A stretch of 8,766 nt of DNA from CAYHXN01 sp964360605 (GCA_964360605.1 CAYHXN010000023.1:1-8766), one strand, 5' to 3'. Counted from the stretch's first letter, positions 1-5,386 are shown. Translations and numbers: made by a program. Notes: generated by a model not told the origin, from the letters alone.

Positions 1-1
1 T

Positions 2-205
2 AAGAGGGGAACAAAGGCACCCCAAGCCGCTGGAGTCATTCATACCGATTTTGAGAAAAAATTTATCCGCGCGGAAACAGTAAGTTGGCAAAAACTTTTA
101 GAGGTTGGCTCTTGGTCAGCCGCGCGCCAAAAAGGACTATTACGTCAAGAGGGTAAAGAGTATATCGTCCAAGACGGAGATGTAATTGAGGTAAAACACG
201 GATAA
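2..205 (+). CDS. ychF: Ribosome-binding ATPase YchF, C-terminal fragment
   Basis: This is the last 67 codons of a gene whose 5' part lies left of the window; the open frame begins at base 2 and ends at TAA 203-205. The fragment has the characteristic YchF/Obg-like ending: GTKAPQAAGVIHTDFEKKFIRAE, then WSAARQKGLLRQEGKEY and the final VQDGDVIEV. This corresponds to most of the C-terminal TGS domain. YchF is a cytosolic P-loop NTPase of the Obg family that prefers ATP, binds ribosomes and is linked to stress responses and translation; those functions are family knowledge, since the G domain is not visible here. The codons just before the stop also form the left arm of a terminator-like hairpin (193-233). 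It is convergent with the hypothetical gene at 280-684. The identity is secure because the ending is very conserved. Confidence 0.93.
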   Translation, partial: KRGTKAPQAAGVIHTDFEKKFIRAETVSWQKLLEVGSWSAARQKGLLRQEGKEYIVQDGDVIEVKHG

Positions 206-238
206 AGCTTCACAGCCTAAAAGCCGTGGTTTTCTTAT
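193..238 (+). terminator. Candidate intrinsic terminator of ychF, overlapping its stop codon
   Basis: The segment AAAACACGG (193-201), which covers the last codons of ychF, pairs with CCGTGGTTTT (224-233) with one bulged G. A U-rich tail (TTTTCTTATAT) follows. The loop is long (about 22 nt), so the hairpin is plausible but not strong. A smaller alternative hairpin (CACAGC with GCCGTG, one mismatch) lies inside the same stretch. Confidence 0.4.
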
Positions 239-245
239 ATTGAAT

Positions 246-279
246 ATATAAAAAATCTCCGGCGAGAATGTGCCGGAGA
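246..279 (-). terminator. Intrinsic terminator of the 134-aa gene
   Basis: Read on the minus strand, TCTCCGGC (279-272) pairs perfectly with GCCGGAGA (263-256) over an 8-nt loop and is followed directly by six T residues (complement of 255-250). This is a classic rho-independent terminator. The first stem base (279) is adjacent to the TAG stop at 280-282, so the gene has no 3' untranslated spacer before the hairpin. Confidence 0.82.
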
Positions 280-684
280 CTAAGAATTCCATAGCGCGCT
301 CTTTGAAACAGAGAAGCTCACGTTCCAGTTATAAAATCTACTGTTGTTTGAGATTATTTGTTTAAGGTTTTTGGCTACATTATCCATATTTTTTAATGAT
401 TCATCGCTATAATCAAAATCCGGTGGGTGAATATTTCCTAAAACGCGTTGTTCGTTTGCTAAAAACTTAATATGGCCACAGCCAAGAATTTTTACCTTCA
501 CGGCACGCGCCAGATCATTTTTAATTTTTTTAAGAATAATTTCATCGGTATCCATTAAATCAAGCAGCACTTCCTTTTTCGTATTTCCCTCGCGTAATTC
601 AAAGAGGGTGAAAGGCATTACTTCCAGCAAAGGATCCAAAGAAAAATTTAATTGCGGTACATCTTTGAGGTGCAACTTAACCAT
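280..684 (-). CDS. Hypothetical protein, 134 aa
   Basis: I do not recognise this protein. It is a soluble-looking 134-residue chain without signal peptide, membrane segment or familiar catalytic motif. Predicted helices lie around residues 47-62 (DEIILKKIKNDLARAV) and 95-112 (a basic and acidic amphipathic stretch), with short hydrophobic strands between them (VKVKILGCG near 62-70, containing the only cysteine). It is nevertheless a convincing gene. It has a near-consensus promoter (-35 at 734-739, -10 at 711-716), a Shine-Dalgarno GAGGT at 691-695 six bases before the ATG, and a strong terminator abutting its TAG stop. It is a single-gene transcription unit, divergent from the VirD4-like operon and sharing its promoter region, and convergent with ychF. 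Function cannot be assigned; the divergent arrangement alone does not show that it regulates its neighbour. Confidence 0.85.
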   Translation of the reverse strand: MVKLHLKDVPQLNFSLDPLLEVMPFTLFELREGNTKKEVLLDLMDTDEIILKKIKNDLARAVKVKILGCGHIKFLANEQRVLGNIHPPDFDYSDESLKNMDNVAKNLKQIISNNSRFYNWNVSFSVSKSALWNS

Positions 685-690
685 ATTAAT

Positions 691-739
691 ACCTCAAAAA
701 ACTAATCACTACTATATCAAATTTCTAAGCAAAATTCAA
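691..739 (-). promoter_or_regulatory. Sigma-70-type promoter and Shine-Dalgarno of the 134-aa gene
   Basis: On the minus strand TTGAAT (739-734) and TATAGT (716-711) are separated by exactly 17 nt. The predicted start of transcription is near 704, giving a leader of about 20 nt. That leader contains GAGGT (695-691) six nucleotides from the ATG at 684. Promoter and ribosome site support each other and fix the start codon. Confidence 0.72.
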
Positions 740-741
740 CA

Positions 742-757
742 TGTTATAATACTTGAG
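742..757 (+). promoter_or_regulatory. Extended -10 promoter giving a nearly leaderless mRNA
   Basis: TGT followed by the perfect -10 hexamer TATAAT (745-750) lies only nine bases before the ATG at 760. There is no good -35 (TTTCTA at 722-727 is poor), which fits an extended -10 promoter. Transcription would start at about 756-757, leaving a 3-4 nt leader with no room for a Shine-Dalgarno. The region interleaves with the minus-strand promoter, whose -35 at 734-739 ends six bases before this -10. Confidence 0.65.
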
Positions 758-759
758 TT

Positions 760-1179
760 ATGCCCGAAGTTAAAAAACCGGAGATAGGTGTTGAAAAATT
801 CCACGAAAAACTGGAAAAAGACATTGAAACGCTCTCCGCGGAGTTAAGGACTTTGCCTACGGAAAAACAAGCGGAGAAAGAGGCGTTAAAATCTCTGTTA
901 AAAGTAAAAATCTATGGCGGATCCGACCAAAACACGCCAATCAGCAAAAAAACTGATCAACCAGAAGATTCAATCGCGGTTTTACCTAAATATATGGAAA
1001 CTGCTCCGGAAACACTCAAGTTAGAAGTAGAAAAACTACTGGATATTGTTTGGCACAAAGGTATTCCCACCGCCGTTAAAGAAGCTCGCAAAACCACTCC
1101 TTTAGTAATAGATGCTTTTCATGACGCCCTAACGGACAGACTTTATGAAGAATTTAAAAAACGGAAAATCATTAAATGA
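760..1179 (+). CDS. Small helical partner protein of the VirD4-like ATPase, 139 aa
   Basis: A 139-residue, highly charged protein with no membrane segment or signal peptide. Residues about 10-48 (IGVEKFHEKLEKDIETLSAEL onward) look like a coiled coil. A flexible polar linker follows at 50-75, then a compact helical C-terminal half (about 76-139) containing KLLDIVWHKGIPTAVKEA and IDAFHDALTDRLYEEFKKR. I recognise the general pattern, from memory, as a small conserved gene placed just before VirD4/TraG-like ATPases in Patescibacteria; its biochemical role is unknown to me. The ATG of the next gene overlaps its TGA stop (ATGA, 1176-1179), so the two proteins are very likely translationally coupled and made in proportion. 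An accessory or adaptor role for the ATPase is an inference from this coupling. The start lies at the end of a predicted extended -10 promoter. Confidence 0.85.
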   Translation: MPEVKKPEIGVEKFHEKLEKDIETLSAELRTLPTEKQAEKEALKSLLKVKIYGGSDQNTPISKKTDQPEDSIAVLPKYMETAPETLKLEVEKLLDIVWHKGIPTAVKEARKTTPLVIDAFHDALTDRLYEEFKKRKIIK

Positions 1180-3452
1180 GCGCGCTTTTAATTAGTTATT
1201 TAGCATTAGCAGTAGTTATAACGGGAACAGGAGTGTTTTTTATCCGCCGCTGGGCAGTCCGCCGCGTCTTTTTAAGAACCCTAAATCTTAAACTGTTAAA
1301 CATCCGCCTCCCGAAAAAACCGAAGGTGGAAAACGACGAGGCGTTTAAAGAAATAAATGTTTCTGGCCAGCTCTTTAGTATTCTTGCCGGTTCTAAAATA
1401 CCCATCGCGCTGGAAATCGCGGTGCATAATATCGGCGAGGAAATTCATTTTTACGCCGCCGTTCCCGCCAACGCCATTGAGTTTGTAAAACGCCAAATAC
1501 AGGGATTTTGGCCAGACGCCCAAGTAATGATTAGCGATGACTATACGATTTTTAATCCCGGCGGCGCGATAGAATCCGCTTTTTTAAAAACTAAACAGCC
1601 GTACTATTTGCCAATTCGTTCTTACGCGGAAGCGCAGGTGGACACATTTCTGCCGATTTTAAGCGATTTTTCCAAACTGGAGTCCGTCGGCGAAGGTTTA
1701 GCTATTCAAGTACTTTTAAAACCCGCGCCAAAGTCAGTGAAGGAGGCATTTACCGAATATCTTAAAAACCTCAAAAAGCCGAACGAAAAAGAGCCTGAAA
1801 AAGCGGCGATTAATACGGAAAACTTAAAATTAGCCGAACAAAAAATCACCAAACCATTATTCGCCGTTAATTACCGGATAATCACTTCCGCCGCCACGCC
1901 ATTGCGCGCTCAAGAAATTTTAGATGGAGTACTAACTTCTTTTCTACAATTCAACGCTCCTTCGCGAAACGAGTTTCGAGCCGTCAAAGCCAAGAGTTCC
2001 CGCAGTTTCATTAATAAATATATTTTCCGACAGTTTGACGATAATCAGGCAATGATGCTGGGAATGGACGAATTGGTCAGCATTTTCCATTTACCAACTT
2101 CCACCACGGAAATTCCCCGACTTACTTGGGTAAAAGCGCGCGAAGCCCAACCGCCGGCGGAAATTCCTAAATCCGGCGTAATGATTGGTGAAAGCGTTTT
2201 TCGAGGCGAATCTAAAACCATCCGAATCGGAGACGATGATCGCCGCCGCCATATTTATGTTGTCGGCCAAACCGGAACCGGAAAATCCAATTTATTGATT
2301 AATATGGCCTCTTCCGATATCGCTGATAAAAAAGGGCTGGCGATTATTGACCCCCACGGAGACCTTATTGATTATCTTCTTGGCCTTATTCCTCCAGAAC
2401 GCCGCGGCGATGTTATTGTTTTTGACCCATCAGACATTCAACACCCGCCAGGATTAAACATGTTGGAATACGACCTAACCCGTCCGGAAGAAAAAACTTT
2501 TATCGTAAATGAAATGCAAAATATTTTTAACAAACTCTTTCTGGCGGAAACGATGGGCCCAATGTTTGAACAATACATGCGAAATGCCCTGCTTCTTTTG
2601 ATGGATGATATAGTTCATCCGGCAACATTAATGGAAGTGCCGAGAGTTTTTACGGATAAAGAATTTAGAGAACGCAAAATCGCCCAGTGCACCAATCCGG
2701 CAGTGATTGATTTCTGGACTAAAGAAGCGCCAAAAGCCGGCGGGGAAGCATCTTTAGCCAATATCACGCCTTATATCACTTCCAAGTTTAATAATTTCAT
2801 TGCCAACGATTATGTCCGGCCAATTATCGGACAGCCGAAGTCCTCGTTTAATTTCCGTAAAATTATGGATGAAGGAAAAATTCTATTGGTTAATCTGTCC
2901 AAGGGCCGGATAGGGGACATCAATGCCAATCTTTTAGGTATGATTATTGTCGGTAAAATTTTAATGTCGGCTTTATCGCGCGTAGACCTATCGGAAGAAC
3001 GGCGGCGAGATTTCACTCTTTATATTGATGAATTTCAAAACTTCACTACTGACTCTATCGCCACTATTTTATCGGAAGCGCGCAAATACCGTCTGAATCT
3101 GGTAATTGCCCATCAATTCATCGCCCAGCTTGCGGAAAAAATCCGCGACGCGGTTTTTGGTAATGTGGGATCTATTATTACTTTTCGGATTGGCGCTGAC
3201 GACGCCGAGTATTTAGTGAAGCAATTTGAACCGATTTTTGATAAAAACGATCTTGTAAACATTGATAATTTCAATGCTTATGTGAAGCTCCTTATCAGCG
3301 GCAAGACCACTAATCCGTTTAATATCCGTACTTTACCGGCGCCAGTAGGGGACGAAAATGTCAAAAGCCAACTCAAAGAACAATCTCGCCAAGCTTACGG
3401 CCACGACCGACAAGAAGTAGAAACAGGAATTTTAGCGCGTTTGCGAGAATAA
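1176..3452 (+). CDS. VirD4/TraG-like (type IV coupling protein family) membrane ATPase
   Basis: A 758-residue FtsK/HerA-fold ATPase. One N-terminal membrane helix (about residues 4-23) is followed by basic residues (IRRWAVRR), placing the bulk in the cytoplasm. Residues about 30-330 form an N-terminal domain with no motif I can name. The motor follows: Walker A GQTGTGKS at 364-371, DPHGDL at 392-397, a helical insert about 430-560, the strand ILLVNLSKGRIG from 569, Walker B LYIDEF at 615-620, and the AHQ motif at 645-647 in EARKYRLNLVIAHQF, typical of TraD/TraG/VirD4. Members of this fold pump DNA or DNA-protein complexes across membranes as hexamers. No relaxase, VirB4 or pilus genes are visible here, so conjugation, DNA uptake or another translocation role cannot be told apart. 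It is coupled by a 4-nt overlap to the helical partner gene and has no Shine-Dalgarno of its own. The chain is intact. Confidence 0.92.
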   Translation: MSALLISYLALAVVITGTGVFFIRRWAVRRVFLRTLNLKLLNIRLPKKPKVENDEAFKEINVSGQLFSILAGSKIPIALEIAVHNIGEEIHFYAAVPANAIEFVKRQIQGFWPDAQVMISDDYTIFNPGGAIESAFLKTKQPYYLPIRSYAEAQVDTFLPILSDFSKLESVGEGLAIQVLLKPAPKSVKEAFTEYLKNLKKPNEKEPEKAAINTENLKLAEQKITKPLFAVNYRIITSAATPLRAQEILDGVLTSFLQFNAPSRNEFRAVKAKSSRSFINKYIFRQFDDNQAMMLGMDELVSIFHLPTSTTEIPRLTWVKAREAQPPAEIPKSGVMIGESVFRGESKTIRIGDDDRRRHIYVVGQTGTGKSNLLINMASSDIADKKGLAIIDPHGDLIDYLLGLIPPERRGDVIVFDPSDIQHPPGLNMLEYDLTRPEEKTFIVNEMQNIFNKLFLAETMGPMFEQYMRNALLLLMDDIVHPATLMEVPRVFTDKEFRERKIAQCTNPAVIDFWTKEAPKAGGEASLANITPYITSKFNNFIANDYVRPIIGQPKSSFNFRKIMDEGKILLVNLSKGRIGDINANLLGMIIVGKILMSALSRVDLSEERRRDFTLYIDEFQNFTTDSIATILSEARKYRLNLVIAHQFIAQLAEKIRDAVFGNVGSIITFRIGADDAEYLVKQFEPIFDKNDLVNIDNFNAYVKLLISGKTTNPFNIRTLPAPVGDENVKSQLKEQSRQAYGHDRQEVETGILARLRE

Positions 3453-3456
3453 GGAT

Positions 3457-3603
3457 AAAATTGGCTTGTTTCACGAAAAAACAGGGTTCTTTTGTTCCAG
3501 CGACAAAAGACCCTTCTTCTCTCGCCCCGCCGCTCCGATCCGATAAATCGGAGACCAAGCCGTCAGGGCTCCGAGACGTTTTTCTTAGAAACAAGCCAAT
3601 TTA
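3457..3603. repeat. Structured inverted-repeat element (MITE-like, about 147 bp)
   Basis: A perfect 15-bp inverted repeat (3458-3472 with 3588-3602, arm AAATTGGCTTGTTTC) closes a block with further nested hairpins. GAAAAA(A)C with GTTTTTC (3475-3482 with 3578-3584) lies just inside. AGGGTTCTTTTGT (3483-3495) pairs with ACAAAAGACCCT (3503-3514), one bulge. CTCCGAT (3533-3539) pairs with ATCGGAG (3547-3553). The dinucleotide TA flanks both ends (3456-3457 and 3602-3603), compatible with a TA target, but no longer target duplication is visible. It has no credible coding content. It sits between the convergent VirD4-like and EamA genes and can form terminator-like hairpins on each strand. Confidence 0.75.
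3475..3514 (-). terminator. Intrinsic terminator within the inverted-repeat element, reading leftward
   Basis: On the minus strand the 12-bp hairpin 3514-3483 (one bulge) is followed by G and six T residues (complement of 3481-3476). It would stop transcripts that read through the EamA gene toward the VirD4-like gene. On the plus strand the same element offers a weaker hairpin (CGGAG/CTCCG around 3549-3573) followed by GTTTTTCTT, so the block could act in both directions. The T tracts are also arms of the inner stem, so this depends on which fold wins. Confidence 0.5.
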
Positions 3604-3611
3604 GATTAGTT

Positions 3612-3637
3612 AAAAAGTGGTCTAGCAAACGCTTTTT
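3612..3637. terminator. Hairpin with A/T-rich arms in the convergent gap
   Basis: AAAAAGTG (3612-3619) pairs with CGCTTTTT (3630-3637), one G-T wobble, over a 10-nt loop. An A-tract arm and a T-tract arm are what a bidirectional intrinsic terminator between convergent genes looks like. Alone it is short, so this is a weak call. Confidence 0.35.
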
Positions 3638-3657
3638 GGGTAGTTATTGGATAATAG

Positions 3658-3688
3658 TGAGCCCGCCTTCGGCGGGTCAATTTTCTTT
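3658..3688 (+). terminator. GC-rich hairpin, candidate terminator downstream of the VirD4-like operon
   Basis: CCCGCC (3662-3667) pairs with GGCGGG (3671-3676) across a TTC loop. TGA (3658-3660) extends the stem with TCA (3677-3679) past one bulged G. AATTTTCTTT follows. The T tract is a little removed from the stem, so termination is likely but not certain. The CCGCCTTCGGCGG core is also a common palindromic repeat in many bacterial genomes and may simply be a REP-type copy. The remaining 3689-3741 holds nothing I can identify. Confidence 0.45.
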
Positions 3689-3724
3689 AATGAAGTACCA
3701 CCACTCGGATCCCCAAAGATAATA

Positions 3725-3763
3725 GGAATCTAATTAATTTACTAGCGCGAAACTAACGCTAGC
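3725..3763 (-). terminator. Weak hairpin overlapping the EamA stop codon
   Basis: CTAGCG (3742-3747) and CGCTAG (3757-3762) can pair; the TAG stop of the EamA gene (3744-3742) forms the end of the stem. Downstream on the minus strand the sequence is AT-rich (TAAATTAATTAGATT) but lacks a real T run, so termination here is doubtful and may rely on the stronger hairpins farther left. Confidence 0.28.
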
Positions 3764-4629
3764 AGGATAAGACCGCCGAAAACCAAGGCGGTTGCGCTTA
3801 TTTTTTCAAAAATAATTCGGCCCTGAAATTTTTCTTTCAGTACTTTCGGGTTGAAAATAGAAAATAGTAGGACAGTGATAAAAATAACCGCGAACCGAAA
3901 TCCGAAAGTCGCGTCCACCAACGCCGGGTTACCTAAAAATAAAGCGGTGGTGAATAAAAAACCTCCTCCGCCCGCTAAAACACGATTTAGTAAAAACAAC
4001 CCAAGATTCTCCGGTTTTTCTATCGGTCCGGAAAGAAGCTTGGGACGCAAATTTTTGAAAATTAAAAGGGAGGCGGCGGTTAGAAAAAAGGCAACTTGAA
4101 GGGAAACTAATCCGGTTACAAAATTAGTGTTAATAAAAAGAATTTTGTGTAATACATTAGTTAAACCAAACAACGCTCCGGCAATTCCCGCGAGACCCAC
4201 AAAACGCCAAGAAAAAACCAACCCGCCTGCCACGAGTGATATAAAAGCAATAATTTCTCCAGTAGATAAATGACCGCCAATCAAAAGTAAAGTAAAAAGT
4301 AAAGTAAAAACCGGCGAAAAACCGCCAATCGCCAGAAGTGCTTCCGTCGCTTCAGCTTGTTTCAATGCCCTAAAACCAAAATAAAGGGCCCAAAAAAACG
4401 TGAAACCGCCCAACGCGGCCACCAAGCTAATTTCTAAAGAAGGGATGTTAAAACCAAACGGAACCAAAACAACCGGCAGGAAACTGATAATACCAATACC
4501 AAAAGCATATTGCAGAGGAGAGGGGATGGTGCGTTTTAAAAGTACCTTATCAAAAACTGCCGAAACGGCGATGATACTTTGTCCAATGAGAGCGAATAAT
4601 AACCAGATCATATTATTAAGTCCAAACAT
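3742..4629 (-). CDS. EamA/DMT-superfamily transporter, 10 membrane helices
   Basis: A 295-residue integral membrane protein. Ten hydrophobic segments lie at roughly 8-26, 39-57, 66-86, 97-118, 123-140, 143-163, 170-190, 209-231, 237-258 and 273-293. This is the 5+5 arrangement of drug/metabolite transporters with two EamA domains, and the length is normal for the family. DMT carriers export or exchange amino acids, nucleotide sugars, drugs or other metabolites across the cytoplasmic membrane; the substrate cannot be read from this sequence. The chosen ATG (4629) has AGGA at 4641-4638 eight bases upstream. A second Met at residue 7, just before the first helix, is a possible alternative: TATAAT (4637-4632) lies so close to the first ATG that a transcript starting from it would favour Met7. 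It is the last gene of a leftward group behind two small hypothetical genes, from which a terminator (4645-4676) partly separates it. Confidence 0.85.
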   Translation of the reverse strand: MFGLNNMIWLLFALIGQSIIAVSAVFDKVLLKRTIPSPLQYAFGIGIISFLPVVLVPFGFNIPSLEISLVAALGGFTFFWALYFGFRALKQAEATEALLAIGGFSPVFTLLFTLLLIGGHLSTGEIIAFISLVAGGLVFSWRFVGLAGIAGALFGLTNVLHKILFINTNFVTGLVSLQVAFFLTAASLLIFKNLRPKLLSGPIEKPENLGLFLLNRVLAGGGGFLFTTALFLGNPALVDATFGFRFAVIFITVLLFSIFNPKVLKEKFQGRIIFEKISATALVFGGLILLALVSR

Positions 4630-4644
4630 TTATTATATCCTAAA

Positions 4645-4676
4645 ATTAAAAAACGGCGCTAGTTATCGCGCCGTTT
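4645..4676 (-). terminator. Intrinsic terminator of the small hypothetical gene pair
   Basis: AAACGGCGC (4651-4659) and GCGCCGTTT (4668-4676) form a perfect 9-bp stem with an 8-nt loop. Read leftward, the stem runs into six T residues (4653-4648) and then AATTTT. The TAG stop of the upstream 64-aa gene (4661-4659) lies in the loop and first stem base, so the gene ends inside its own terminator. Confidence 0.78.
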
Positions 4677-4853
4677 ATTGCGTTTGAAAGACTCATCCAC
4701 GATTTTAAGTAATAATTGAAGAGCGTCTTCGGACGACAGCTGTGCAAAAGTAATTTTTAAATTCGGATTATTCCCAACTAAACTTTGCAATGTTTCTTCA
4801 ATCTGTTTATAGCCATCACTGGTAGTAAAAACAATAACTGTATTCTTCTTCAT
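4659..4853 (-). CDS. Small hypothetical protein, 64 aa
   Basis: A 64-residue protein I do not recognise. It starts with a hydrophobic strand (residues 4-10, NTVIVFTT), continues with a helix and a second strand (NLKITFAQLS), and has a leucine-rich amphipathic helix (about 41-55, SSEDALQLLLKIVDES) before a basic tail (FKRNKRRDN). Its ATG overlaps the TGA of the preceding 76-aa gene (ATGA, 4850-4853), and GGAAGG lies just upstream, so coupled translation is likely. The stop falls inside a strong terminator hairpin. These signals make it a real gene despite its size. The strand-then-helix outline, and an S(S/A)(E/D) stretch opening the leucine-rich helix, faintly resemble the neighbouring 76-aa protein. 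Confidence 0.7.
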   Translation of the reverse strand: MKKNTVIVFTTSDGYKQIEETLQSLVGNNPNLKITFAQLSSEDALQLLLKIVDESFKRNKRRDN

Positions 4854-5080
4854 ACCTTCCTTAAGGTAAAAGTTAAGGTGTCGCCTGATTGGGCCGTATA
4901 AATTTCTTCAATTAATTCATTAAGCTGATCGGCAGAAATCGGAAAAAGAGCTGTTTCACCAAACTCAAAATCATAATCCTCTCCCTTTTTAATTCCTAAA
5001 ACTGGCGTGGTGATTATTATAACCCTATCCTTCTTAATCAGTTTTGGTCCTTTATTGTCCGGATTTTCCGGATGAGTCAT
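4850..5080 (-). CDS. Small hypothetical protein, 76 aa
   Basis: A 76-residue acidic protein of unknown function with no membrane segment or cysteines. A charged, proline-containing N-terminus (about 1-17) leads into a hydrophobic strand (residues 19-25, RVIIITT), a KKGEDYDFEFGE segment, then a helix (about 49-61, SADQLNELIEEIY) and a closing strand (TLTFTLRKV), suggesting a compact alpha/beta domain. The start at 5080 is supported by GAGAGG at 5091-5086, five bases upstream. A candidate promoter (TTGGTG 5134-5129, TAGAAT 5111-5106, 17-nt spacing) precedes it. It is the first gene of a leftward unit and overlaps the 64-aa gene by 4 nt. The pair could encode two subunits that act together; that is inferred only from the overlap. 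Confidence 0.72.
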   Translation of the reverse strand: MTHPENPDNKGPKLIKKDRVIIITTPVLGIKKGEDYDFEFGETALFPISADQLNELIEEIYTAQSGDTLTFTLRKV

Positions 5081-5085
5081 TTTCG

Positions 5086-5134
5086 CCTCTCAAATACCTA
5101 TTCCTATTCTACATCATCCTCAACTTCACACCAA
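5086..5134 (-). promoter_or_regulatory. Candidate promoter and Shine-Dalgarno of the small gene pair
   Basis: TTGGTG (5134-5129) and TAGAAT (5111-5106) are 17 nt apart on the minus strand, a fair match to a sigma-70 promoter though the -35 is only half consensus. Transcription would start near 5099, and GAGAGG (5091-5086) then lies five bases before the ATG at 5080. The promoter begins about 15 bp from the large inverted-repeat element on its upstream side. Confidence 0.42.
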
Positions 5135-5149
5135 AACGAAAAAGTGGTT

Positions 5150-5286
5150 GCGCGTGGAGTATTCTATGAACGGATTTTGAGGCCTTTTCGGCATGGTGTC
5201 CCGAAGTACTTCGGGACCGAAAAGGCCGAAACCTCGGAGCGAACCGCTGGGTGAGCGAGAATGAGTGAATAGAATACGCCACGCGC
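5150..5286. repeat. Large inverted-repeat element with nested palindrome (about 137 bp)
   Basis: The arms 5150-5167 (GCGCGTGGAGTATTCTAT) and 5269-5286 are inverted repeats matching at 17 of 18 positions. Inside, GGCCTTTTCGG (5181-5191) pairs with CCGAAAAGGCC (5217-5227) and encloses a perfect 20-nt palindrome (5198-5217, core GAAGTACTTC). The right half (about 5234-5268, containing GAGCGAACCGCTGGGTGAGC) has only small hairpins. No target-site duplication or transposase is evident. Its plan, long terminal inverted repeats around nested hairpins at about 140 bp, matches that of the element at 3457-3603, although the sequences differ. Possible natures are a MITE-like non-autonomous element, a REP cluster, or a structured RNA. 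Confidence 0.75.
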
Positions 5287-5306
5287 TAAACAATTCTACA
5301 AAAATC

Positions 5307-5342
5307 CTATTTTCGTAACCAATAATTATTCTCCCATTCCCA
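5307..5342 (-). pseudogene. Fragment matching the 3' end of the adjacent PD-(D/E)XK nuclease gene
   Basis: Read on the minus strand from 5342, this piece encodes WEWENNYWLRK and a TAG stop. The nuclease just to the right encodes WEWENSYWLRR at its C-terminus (codons at about 5437-5405). Nine of ten residues are identical across WEWENxYWLR, while the codons differ (GAA/GAG, CTC/TTA, AGA/CGA), the pattern of divergence under protein selection. At DNA level 5306-5342 and 5401-5438 are alignable with one gap. There is no reading frame upstream: the match stops exactly at a REP-like palindrome (5343). It is probably the last surviving piece of a paralogue or an older copy of the nuclease gene. Confidence 0.6.
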
Positions 5343-5361
5343 CCCTTCGGCAAGCTCAGGG
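5343..5361. repeat. REP-like short palindrome
   Basis: CCCTTCGGCAAGCTCAGGG has CCCT/AGGG ends around a TCGGCAAGCTC core. It closely resembles a palindromic repeat (TTCGRCAAGCTCAGG type) that I know, from memory, to be scattered in intergenic DNA of many bacterial genomes. It directly abuts the nuclease-tail fragment at 5342 and is followed by a partial direct repeat of its own core (GGCAAGC at 5350-5355 and GGGCAAGC at 5359-5366). Only one copy is in the window, so repeat status rests on recollection. Confidence 0.5.
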
Positions 5362-5386
5362 CAAGCAACTTTCTAAATTATTGTTT

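Noticed and set aside
3373..3722. Open frames 3373-3594 (-) and 3492-3722 (+) in the convergent gap
   Set aside because: They translate the structured repeat element and overlap the end of the VirD4-like gene or terminator hairpins; no start signals.
3690..3735. Minus-strand stretch reading SYYLWGSEWWYFIKEN before a stop, possibly a gene remnant
   Set aside because: It is only about 17 codons, no start, no neighbour with a matching sequence; chance cannot be excluded.
3603..3741. tRNA or known small RNA in the gap after the inverted-repeat element
   Set aside because: No cloverleaf, no CCA-type end, and no conserved RNA family motif could be recognised; only two short hairpins are visible.
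4283..4310. AAAGT-rich tandem-looking stretch in the EamA gene
   Set aside because: It has no fixed period and encodes a hydrophobic membrane helix (LLFTLLLI), so codon and residue bias explain it; it is not one of the 7-nt arrays.
5072..5368. Open frames on both strands across 5072-5254 (+) and 5126-5368 (-) that could be read as 60-80 aa proteins
   Set aside because: They run straight through the inverted-repeat element, its palindrome and the REP-like repeat; the peptides reflect repeat sequence and neither has a ribosome site or promoter.
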